This document shows positions 1 to 4,703 of a stretch of DNA of 7,116 bases, one piece after another; within the stretch, counting starts at the first letter, position 1, and every line of letters starts with the position of its first letter. The stretch comes from Microcaldota archaeon (GTDB taxonomy: Archaea > Micrarchaeota > Micrarchaeia > Micrarchaeales > Micrarchaeaceae), in assembly GCA_028867845.1 (NCBI GenBank), contig JAGWFU010000025.1, forward strand, positions 1 to 7,116, in the 5' to 3' direction. The position numbers and the translations under genes are program-made. The notes beneath the pieces were generated by a model, which was not told the DNA's origin, made no database searches, and saw only the letters and a list, made by a program, of their open reading frames with translations.

Positions 1-1
1 A

Positions 2-628
2 TACCTTAGGGGCATAGGCAAGTACAACGCCCACACCTCTGCGATAGGGGCTCTGCTCTCGATCCTCAAGTCCGGCGCGCGGATAGACGACATACTCTGG
101 CAGGAATCTGCAGAGAAGATACTCGACACCCTAGTCGAGAACGAGCTCTCGGATGCAGACATGCGCGTTGCTTCTGCGATATACGCGGCGTCTGACCGCT
201 TCTACAGGTCCGAGGAGTCCGCATCTTACCTCTCCGAGTTCCCTGGGGTGAGGGATGGGATATCGGCGCTGCGGACCAAGGGAATACGGCTCGGCATAGT
301 CTCCAACGCCGAGAGCTGGAGGGTGCGCATGCTGCTCCACAGGATAGGCGAGCCCCACTTCGACGTCGTCCTAGCCTCCGACACTGTCAAGGAGAAGAAG
401 CCCAGCGGAGTGGGGATACTCCAGGCGATCCGCGCCCTCGGCGCCGAGCCTAAGGAAACATACTACGCAGGGGACACGCTCAAGGACATCCAGGCGGCAA
501 GGAACGCCGGGTGCAGGTCCGTGGTGCTGCTCACCGGCCACGGGACCCGTGAGCAGATAGAGGCCGCTAAGCCAGACCTGGTGTTCGAGAGCTTCGCGGA
601 GATGGCAGACCACTTCACCAAGGGCTGA
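2..628 (+). CDS. HAD-superfamily hydrolase, phosphoglycolate phosphatase-like (5' end outside window)
   Basis: The reading frame is open from base 2 to the TGA at 626-628 (208 codons seen) with no start required inside the window, so the gene is cut by the left edge. An internal ATG at 161 lies in the middle of the cap region and is unlikely to be the start. Three of the four HAD motifs are visible: motif II in GIVSNAE (Ser codon 302-304), motif III Lys in KEKKPS (about 398-400), and motif IV YAGDTLKD with Asp codons at 473-475 and 485-487, followed by IQAARNAG. The helical stretch before motif II fits a C1-type cap domain. Motif I (DxDxT), with the nucleophile Asp, must lie upstream. The family is cytosolic and Mg-dependent and removes phosphate from small molecules such as phosphoglycolate or sugar phosphates; the substrate cannot be told here. 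Family assignment is firm, specificity is not. Confidence 0.9.
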   Translation, partial: YLRGIGKYNAHTSAIGALLSILKSGARIDDILWQESAEKILDTLVENELSDADMRVASAIYAASDRFYRSEESASYLSEFPGVRDGISALRTKGIRLGIVSNAESWRVRMLLHRIGEPHFDVVLASDTVKEKKPSGVGILQAIRALGAEPKETYYAGDTLKDIQAARNAGCRSVVLLTGHGTREQIEAAKPDLVFESFAEMADHFTKG

Positions 629-634
629 GAGGGA

Positions 635-648
635 GAAGCTCTAAATAT
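635..648 (+). promoter_or_regulatory. Archaeal TATA/BRE promoter for the CxxC protein gene
   Basis: GAAGC followed by TCTAAATAT ends 33 bases before the ATG at 681, so transcription should start around 671-675 with a very short leader. AGGT at 671-674 can serve as a weak Shine-Dalgarno element. The core matches 13 of 14 bases of the promoter at 928-941. Confidence 0.6.
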
Positions 649-680
649 CGTGCAGCCAAATACCTATCACAGGTTTGCAA

Positions 681-905
681 ATGAGCATAGACGAATCCAA
701 GTGCGAGATCTGCGGGGCCGACCTCGACGTCGAGAACTACTACTACATATCCACTGGCAGGCTCCAGCAGGGCCCGATGAGCGACCCCAAGGCCACCAGC
801 GAGACCCTGCTATGCATGGGCTGCTTCACCCAGATAAAGGCAGAGCTGATGGTCTCCATAGGCAGGCAGAAGGCCAAGCGCGCCGACGACAGGGCTGCGC
901 CGTAG
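681..905 (+). CDS. Small protein with two CxxC pairs (putative zinc-binding), unknown function
   Basis: The product is 74 residues. Cysteines fall at 8, 11, 45 and 48 as CEIC and CMGC, 33 residues apart, the arrangement of a treble-clef or zinc-ribbon type metal site, so binding of one zinc ion is likely. The intervening part contains a run of three tyrosines and no obvious catalytic motif; the C-terminus is rich in Lys, Arg and Asp (RQKAKRADDRAAP). It is soluble, with no signal peptide or membrane segment. The ATG at 681 is preferred over the in-frame TTG at 675 because it is the better codon and has AGGT at a suitable distance. It has its own TATA box at 635-648, so it is probably transcribed apart from the upstream phosphatase. 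I do not recognise the family; nucleic-acid binding or protein contact is only a guess from the fold type. Confidence 0.8.
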   Translation: MSIDESKCEICGADLDVENYYYISTGRLQQGPMSDPKATSETLLCMGCFTQIKAELMVSIGRQKAKRADDRAAP

Positions 906-927
906 CCGCTTCGTCATTAGACGTAAG

Positions 928-941
928 GAAGCTATAAATAT
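928..941 (+). promoter_or_regulatory. Archaeal TATA/BRE promoter for the 64-residue protein gene
   Basis: GAAGC followed by TATAAATAT is a near-consensus archaeal TATA box with a purine-rich BRE-like stretch (TAAGGAAGC from 924) before it. It ends 36 bases before the ATG at 977, predicting a start near 963-968. TAAGGA (924-929) and TCCTAA (943-948) flank it as an imperfect inverted repeat. Confidence 0.75.
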
Positions 942-967
942 ATCCTAACCCAAAATACAGTATGTAG

Positions 968-973
968 GGTGAT
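968..973 (+). promoter_or_regulatory. Shine-Dalgarno site fixing the ATG at 977
   Basis: GGTGAT is complementary to the 3' end of archaeal 16S rRNA and stands just before the ATG at 977, with four bases after the GGTGA core. Confidence 0.7.
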
Positions 974-976
974 GGT

Positions 977-1171
977 ATGAAGCTGTATGCAAAGGGTTCA
1001 AGGAAGATATTCGTTGCAAGCGTGAGCGCGAGCATAGGCCAGACCCAGTACGACGCATGCCCCAAGGTGGCTGTGGTCGAGGGGTCCAAGTCAGGCTCCC
1101 TCGGGGACGACTATCACAGGAAGCGCATGAAGGTCAGCACTGACCTTCTCAAGGCAGGCTTCGGCATTTGA
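977..1171 (+). CDS. Small basic protein of unknown function (64 residues)
   Basis: A short reading frame from ATG 977 to TGA 1169-1171. It has a consensus TATA box, a strong GGTGAT ribosome site and a T-rich terminator four bases after the stop, which together make it a convincing single-gene transcription unit despite its size. The product is rich in Lys, Ser and Gly with a single Cys at about residue 28 (YDACPK), has no signal peptide or clear membrane helix, and ends in a probable short helix (STDLLKAGF). It contains no motif I recognise. Candidate roles such as a small regulator, antitoxin-like protein or ribosome-associated protein would all be speculation. Codon use (ATA, AAG, AGG) matches the neighbours, so there is no sign of recent transfer. 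Confidence 0.75.
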   Translation: MKLYAKGSRKIFVASVSASIGQTQYDACPKVAVVEGSKSGSLGDDYHRKRMKVSTDLLKAGFGI

Positions 1172-1174
1172 ATA

Positions 1175-1188
1175 TTCTTTATTCTCAG
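1175..1188 (+). terminator. T-rich archaeal terminator, first copy of a repeated 14-mer
   Basis: TTCTTTATTCTCAG begins four bases after the stop codon of the 64-residue protein. Archaeal transcription commonly ends at pyrimidine-rich T stretches without a hairpin, and this fits. A 13/14 identical copy lies at 1275-1288. Confidence 0.5.
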
Positions 1189-1229
1189 TAGGAAAGAGCG
1201 CCTTGGAGTTGGGCATGGGTGAACAGCGC

Positions 1230-1261
1230 AACGGGCGGCAGATGCACTGCATCTGCCCGTT
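1230..1261. repeat. Imperfect inverted repeat / hairpin between convergent genes
   Basis: The inner stem CAGATGC (1239-1245) pairs with GCATCTG (1249-1255) around a 3-base loop. The outer stem AACGGG (1230-1235) pairs with CCCGTT (1256-1261). Only CGG at 1236-1238 is left as a one-sided bulge, giving 13 base pairs in all. It could help stop transcription from either side, protect an mRNA 3' end, be part of a small RNA, or be a protein-binding site. No function is proven by the sequence. Confidence 0.6.
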
Positions 1262-1274
1262 CCCGCGCATCTTG

Positions 1275-1288
1275 TTCTTTATTCTGAG
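1275..1288 (+). terminator. T-rich element, second copy of the repeated 14-mer
   Basis: TTCTTTATTCTGAG differs from the copy at 1175-1188 by one base and sits exactly 100 bases downstream, directly abutting the stop codon of the convergent SIMPL gene. It may be a back-up terminator for + strand transcripts, keeping them from running antisense into the SIMPL gene. Confidence 0.35.
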
Positions 1289-2038
1289 CTAAGCGCAGCC
1301 GCAGCCCCTCTGGTAGGTGAACGTCACGGAGACGCTCTCCACCAGCTTCGACCTTCCTCCGTAATACGTCTGTGCGGCCGCCTTCGATGTCCCTCCCGCT
1401 ACTGCGAAGCTGTTTGCGTACGCAGGGTAAGGCACCACCGAGTAGGTGTTGACCGTTATGTTGGTCTGCTTGATCTGCGAGCCCGGCCCGGCTAGCACCT
1501 GTGCCTGGACTGTGGCGTTCTGCAAGGCCCTCCACAGCGCGTCCGCCCTCATCACACTGAGCTGCTGGTCCGACAGCATCGGCTGCACGCTGCTCACGTA
1601 GACGTTGGGTATCTGGGAGACTCCCGATATCGCTGAACCTATGTTAGTTATGTTGGGTACCGTCACTGCCAGGTTCTCGTAGACCGCGTAGTTGGTGCTG
1701 TTGTATATCCTGTACGACGAGTATCCTGTTGTCGAGATGTAAGTAGTGTTGCCGTTTATGTATCCCGATATCGTCTTGTTCACCGCCGCAAGAGTCGTGC
1801 TCACGTTGGCCGTCGCAGCCGCAGTGCTGTTGCCCGTCCCGTTCACAAGCAGGTACATAGTGGCCTCCGCAGGCGTGTCATATGCTATGCCCGACGCGCC
1901 GACCAAGATGACCGAGCCTTTCGTCATTCCGCTGCCGTTCAGGCTGACCTCCCTGGCCGAGAACGCGACTATCCCGAGCACGATTATGGCCAGCGCGGCC
2001 ACGTATACGAAACCCCTGTCATGGTTTTCCTTTGGCAT
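1289..2038 (-). CDS. Membrane-anchored SIMPL (DUF541) domain surface protein
   Basis: The product is 249 residues, read on the - strand from ATG at 2038 to TAG at 1289-1291. Residues 1-9 are polar and charged, residues 10-26 form a hydrophobic helix (signal anchor or uncleaved signal), and the rest should face outward. Residues from about 42 to 243 show the SIMPL pattern: an early strand VILVGASGIAYDTPAEA, a helix with repeated Ala/Asn positions, the ADALWRALQNATVQAQVLAG helix, and the closing strand VSVTFTYQ. Ten NxS/T sequons support surface exposure and N-glycosylation. The protein ends in RGCGCA, with Cys 246 and 248 as an unusual pair. SIMPL proteins are common envelope or periplasmic proteins of poorly known role; some bacterial members form oligomeric assemblies. 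It is divergent from the PadR-ABC operon, and GGGGGT before the ATG acts as ribosome site. Confidence 0.8.
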   Translation of the reverse strand: MPKENHDRGFVYVAALAIIVLGIVAFSAREVSLNGSGMTKGSVILVGASGIAYDTPAEATMYLLVNGTGNSTAAATANVSTTLAAVNKTISGYINGNTTYISTTGYSSYRIYNSTNYAVYENLAVTVPNITNIGSAISGVSQIPNVYVSSVQPMLSDQQLSVMRADALWRALQNATVQAQVLAGPGSQIKQTNITVNTYSVVPYPAYANSFAVAGGTSKAAAQTYYGGRSKLVESVSVTFTYQRGCGCA

Positions 2039-2067
2039 TTTACCCCCGATTATATAAGCCCATGGAG

Positions 2068-2079
2068 CCTATAAAACCC
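2068..2079 (-). promoter_or_regulatory. Archaeal promoter of the SIMPL gene (- strand)
   Basis: On the - strand this reads GGGTTTTATAGG, preceded by AAAA and G residues that resemble a BRE. The TATA core is about 35 bases before the ATG at 2038, predicting a short leader containing the GGGGGT ribosome site (2042-2047). A second TATA-like stretch at 2049-2058 lies too near the start codon to be the main one. Confidence 0.5.
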
Positions 2080-2099
2080 TTTTGATTGTGCAGCCCACA

Positions 2100-2119
2100 C
2101 TAAGGTATTTATACCTTAG
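2100..2119. promoter_or_regulatory. Perfect palindrome, probable operator of the PadR regulator
   Basis: CTAAGGTAT and ATACCTTAG form a perfect 9-base inverted repeat around TT. It sits between the two divergent promoters, about 20 bases upstream of the SIMPL TATA box and directly before the PadR promoter (TATA at about 2126-2140). PadR proteins bind as dimers to inverted repeats near their own promoters, and the known ATAC/GTAT-type PadR half-sites resemble the inner GTAT..ATAC here. Autoregulation is therefore the leading reading; control of the divergent gene is possible. Confidence 0.6.
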
Positions 2120-2125
2120 TTTACA

Positions 2126-2140
2126 TTTAAACTATATTAA
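2126..2140 (+). promoter_or_regulatory. TATA region for the PadR-ABC operon, probably leaderless
   Basis: The AT-rich stretch TTTAAACTATATTAA is centred about 25 bases before the ATG at 2159. No Shine-Dalgarno sequence precedes that ATG, so transcription probably starts at or next to the start codon (leaderless mRNA). GTTTA/TAAAC (2119-2123 and 2128-2132) forms a further small inverted repeat over its left edge. Confidence 0.5.
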
Positions 2141-2158
2141 AGTTAAACCACTGGTCCC

Positions 2159-2536
2159 ATGGCCCCCTCCAATTCAAACGGCAAATCCTACATAGGCAAC
2201 CCCTACATGACCAAGGACATGAAGCGCCAGGTCCTCAAGCTGATGGTGCTGAGGCGGATAAGGGCCGGCAGGGCATACTCGTACGCAATAATAAAGGAGC
2301 TGGGCAACGAGCACCTCTCGATGTTCCTGAAGAAGGACACCGGCAGCGTGAAGAACGACGTCTACAACACTATAAACGCTCTGGAGAGGTCTGGCTATAT
2401 AAAGTTCACCCCCGCCTCCAAGCTCGCAGGCGGGAAGAAGTACTGCGTGATAACTGCGCAGGGCAGGAGCGTTCTCCTCGAGTCGAAGAGGCTGTTCATC
2501 GAGTCGATGAAGGAGCTGATGAAGATACTGGGATGA
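2159..2536 (+). CDS. PadR-family transcriptional regulator
   Basis: The product is 125 residues. Residues about 20-100 make the PadR winged helix-turn-helix: MKRQVLKLMVLRRI (helix 1), YSYAIIKELG (helix 2), the recognition region around VKNDVYNTINALERSGYIKF, which corresponds to the family's GtLYpaLkrLE-G-I motif, then the wing with GGKKYCVITAQGRSVL matching the usual RKYYxLTxxGrxxL. A C-terminal helix (SKRLFIESMKELMKIL) would make the dimer. The first 16 residues are polar and extra; ATG at 2207 (Met17) is an alternative start, but 2159 has the TATA box at the right leaderless distance. PadR repressors typically control linked efflux genes and are released by small molecules or stress. The stop codon overlaps the next start as ATGA, so it is co-translated with the ABC ATPase. 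Confidence 0.85.
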   Translation: MAPSNSNGKSYIGNPYMTKDMKRQVLKLMVLRRIRAGRAYSYAIIKELGNEHLSMFLKKDTGSVKNDVYNTINALERSGYIKFTPASKLAGGKKYCVITAQGRSVLLESKRLFIESMKELMKILG

Positions 2537-3552
2537 ACATGGCAAGCGCTAACATAATCGAGATAAAGAACCTAGTCAAGAAGTTCGGGGACTTCACCGC
2601 AGTGGGCGACATCACCCTGGACATAAAGAAAGGCGAGATATTCGGCCTCCTCGGCCCCAACGGCGCTGGCAAGAGCACCACCATCAACATACTGCTCGGC
2701 CTTCTCCCTGCGACCTCTGGCAGCGTCTTCGTCAACGGCATAGACATGAAGAAGAATCCTGACAAGGCCAAGCAGGAGATCGGTGTCGTGACGCAGGAGA
2801 CGGTTGTAGAACCGGAGCTCACCGCCACGCAGAACCTGATGCTGTTCGGGCGCCTGCACCACATCCCCGTCTCGGAGCTGCAGAAGAGCATAAAGTTCGC
2901 TCTCGACCTCTCCGGCCTCACCGGCTTCAAGGACGCGTTCGCCGGCACCTTCTCCGGAGGCATGAAACGTAGGTTGGAGACCGCGAAGGCGCTGATGCAT
3001 GCTCCTCAGCTTCTCCTCCTTGACGAGCCCACCACGGGTCTCGACATCCAGAATCGTACGCAGATATGGAACCTGCTCAGGGAGATAAACAAGAAGCAGA
3101 ACGTGACGATACTAATGACTACGCAGTACCTGGAGGAGGCTGACCAGCTCTGCAACAGGATCGGGATAATAGACCACGGCAAGCTGATCGCCCTCGGCAC
3201 GCCCGCCGAGCTGAAGCGGAAGATAGGGATGAGCAGCATGATAGAGGTCGCCGCAGAGAAGGACAATCTCGCCAAGGTCGCCGCTGTCTTCAAGAAGGCG
3301 GGCCTCGATCCGCAGGTGCTCACCAACAAGGTGGTCGCGCCCGGCGGGAGCAACGCCGTTGACAAGGTGCAGAAGCTGATGAGGGCGCTGGCCGCGGCAA
3401 AGATAAGCATACAGAGCGTGAGCATGCACGAGCCCACTATTGACGACGTGTTCCTCAAGCTCACGGGCTCCTCGGTCAGGGACCAGACTGGCTCCGCTGA
3501 CATGGAGAAGGCGGCCACTGCTGCGCTTATGGGGAGGGGTGGATCTAGATGA
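2533..3552 (+). CDS. ABC transporter ATP-binding protein, DrrA-like (multidrug/antibiotic export type)
   Basis: The product is 339 residues. Walker A is GPNGAGKST (41-49), the Q-loop Gln is 88 (VVTQE), the signature is FSGGMKRRL (140-148), Walker B is LLLLDEP (160-166) and the D-loop is GLD (169-171). The H-loop position is Gln198 (MTTQYLEEADQLC), as in DrrA-type ATPases. The C-terminal domain has QSVSMHEPTIDDVFLKLTG (about 294-312), the typical DrrA tail, then about 28 extra polar residues. It should sit on the inner face of the membrane as a dimer and power the permease encoded next. The start at 2533 overlaps the PadR stop (ATGA); ATG at 2539 is an alternative two codons in. Its own stop overlaps the permease start in the same way, so the three genes are translationally coupled. 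The substrate may be a drug, lipid or polysaccharide and cannot be told. Confidence 0.93.
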   Translation: MNMASANIIEIKNLVKKFGDFTAVGDITLDIKKGEIFGLLGPNGAGKSTTINILLGLLPATSGSVFVNGIDMKKNPDKAKQEIGVVTQETVVEPELTATQNLMLFGRLHHIPVSELQKSIKFALDLSGLTGFKDAFAGTFSGGMKRRLETAKALMHAPQLLLLDEPTTGLDIQNRTQIWNLLREINKKQNVTILMTTQYLEEADQLCNRIGIIDHGKLIALGTPAELKRKIGMSSMIEVAAEKDNLAKVAAVFKKAGLDPQVLTNKVVAPGGSNAVDKVQKLMRALAAAKISIQSVSMHEPTIDDVFLKLTGSSVRDQTGSADMEKAATAALMGRGGSR

Positions 3553-4673
3553 GCATAATAGAAGACACGTTTACCTTGTTCACAAGGGAGATGCTGATAT
3601 TCAAGAAGAACATAGGGACCAACATAGCCCGAGGCCTCATCTTCCCTCTTGTGTTCATAATACTTCTCGGCGCTTTCGGCAGCTCGCCCAAGAACGTGCC
3701 CGTGGCGCTGGTCAACTACGACAATTCCGCAGCCTCGCTCAGCTTCATCAACATGCTGCAGTCAGGGGGCAGCATAGTAGTCACCAGCGCGACCACTCAA
3801 GCTCAGGCGATGAGCGAGCTTGGCAGCGGCCAGGTCGCTGCAGTGGTGGTCATACCCGCAGGGTTTTCGCACACTCTGGGCTCCGCCTCTGTCTATACCT
3901 ACCTCGATAACTCGCAGCCCCAGTCAGCTGGCGTTGTTAGCGGCGTGGTGCAGAACGTGGCATCGCACTTCAACGCGCAGTCCGTCTCCGGCTCGCAAGC
4001 GGCCGCTCCAGCATCCGGGGTGTCCGTGGTATCCAACTACGCCTACGGCGCGGGCAGCAACTACGAGAGCTTCGTAGTCGGCGGCATAATAATAATGGTG
4101 GCCGCTTTCGGGGCCATGTTCGGGAGCGGGTTCACTGTTATAAGCGACAGGCAGCTCGGCAACCTCAAGACCTTCCTCACCACTCCAATCAACAAGTACT
4201 CCATACTGCTCAGCAAGATAGCCTACGGCACGGTTCAATCTGCCTTCAGCGCGTACATCGGCCTCACTATCGGGCTTCTCTACGGCGCGACGATCGCGGC
4301 CGGCCTCCTCGGATTCATCGAGCTCCTCTGGATAATACTGCTTGTCGGCCTGGGCTTCGGCGCCCTGTCCGTTGCGATGGCCACGAGGGCGAAGCAGCTG
4401 CAGACCTACGCGCTGATATCGCAGACGATAACCATGCCGCTCGCATTCCTCGGCGGCGCGTTCGTGCCCGTGACCCTGCTGCCCGCCTTCCTGAGGCCTC
4501 TCGCAGCTGTCAACCCGCTCACATACGCGGTCAACGCGACCAGGGACATAATGATAAAGGGCTACCTGCCCATCGGCACGCTGGTGCTGGCCTCCGCCAT
4601 CCTGCTGGTGTTCGCCGGCGTCATGGTGGCGCTCGCCGTGTTCTTCTTCAGGGACACGAGCAAGCAGATATGA
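3549..4673 (+). CDS. ABC-2 type transporter permease, DrrB-like
   Basis: The product is 374 residues with the ABC-2 export permease layout: an N-terminal amphipathic segment (FTLFTREMLIFKKN), TM1 at about 26-44, a large polar outer domain of roughly 130 residues (about 45-172), then five closely spaced hydrophobic segments from about 174 to 367. Between TM2 and TM3 lies SDRQLGNLKTFLTTPINKY, the conserved cytoplasmic loop following the family's E/D-x-G-T-L pattern that contacts the ATPase. PLAFLGGAFVPVTLLP and VNPLTYAVNATRDIM match the late membrane part of the family. The large outer domain with one N-terminal helix is typical of the longer ABC2_membrane_3/YhgE-like architecture. It forms the membrane channel with the ATPase encoded directly upstream, whose stop overlaps this start (ATGA). 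Confidence 0.92.
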   Translation: MSIIEDTFTLFTREMLIFKKNIGTNIARGLIFPLVFIILLGAFGSSPKNVPVALVNYDNSAASLSFINMLQSGGSIVVTSATTQAQAMSELGSGQVAAVVVIPAGFSHTLGSASVYTYLDNSQPQSAGVVSGVVQNVASHFNAQSVSGSQAAAPASGVSVVSNYAYGAGSNYESFVVGGIIIMVAAFGAMFGSGFTVISDRQLGNLKTFLTTPINKYSILLSKIAYGTVQSAFSAYIGLTIGLLYGATIAAGLLGFIELLWIILLVGLGFGALSVAMATRAKQLQTYALISQTITMPLAFLGGAFVPVTLLPAFLRPLAAVNPLTYAVNATRDIMIKGYLPIGTLVLASAILLVFAGVMVALAVFFFRDTSKQI

Positions 4674-4694
4674 TTGATGTTACGCTTATGATTT

Positions 4695-4699
4695 GGTGA
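4695..4699 (+). promoter_or_regulatory. Shine-Dalgarno site for the COG1361-like gene
   Basis: GGTGA stands four bases before the ATG at 4704. No convincing TATA box lies in the 30-base gap after the permease stop, so the gene is most likely read from the PadR-ABC transcript with its own ribosome entry. Confidence 0.65.
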
Positions 4700-4703
4700 A
4701 GAT

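Noticed and set aside
1..9. ATACCTTAG at the left edge, identical to one half of the 2100-2119 palindrome
   Set aside because: It lies inside the phosphatase coding frame with no second half-site visible, so a chance match is most likely.
161..628. The phosphatase gene starting at ATG 161
   Set aside because: The frame is open to the window edge, the upstream residues look like cap-domain helix, and a start here would remove the catalytic motif I region.
650..937. A 95-codon open frame overlapping the CxxC protein gene in another phase
   Set aside because: It is a shadow: Arg/Gln/His-rich composition, no ribosome site, and it overlaps a frame with good Cys motifs, promoter and start.
1189..1274. 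A C/D-box or other known small-RNA class in the convergent gap
   Set aside because: No proper C box (RTGATGA) and D box pair is present; only an unclassified hairpin can be supported.
2106..2113. TATTTATA inside the palindrome as the main TATA box of the PadR operon
   Set aside because: It would give a leader of about 23 bases without a ribosome site; the element at 2126-2140 gives a leaderless start at the correct distance. It could still be a minor promoter.
2496..3518. Long antisense open frames opposite the ABC ATPase gene
   Set aside because: The + strand frame carries every ABC motif; the antisense frames result from the codon pattern and show no promoter or ribosome site.
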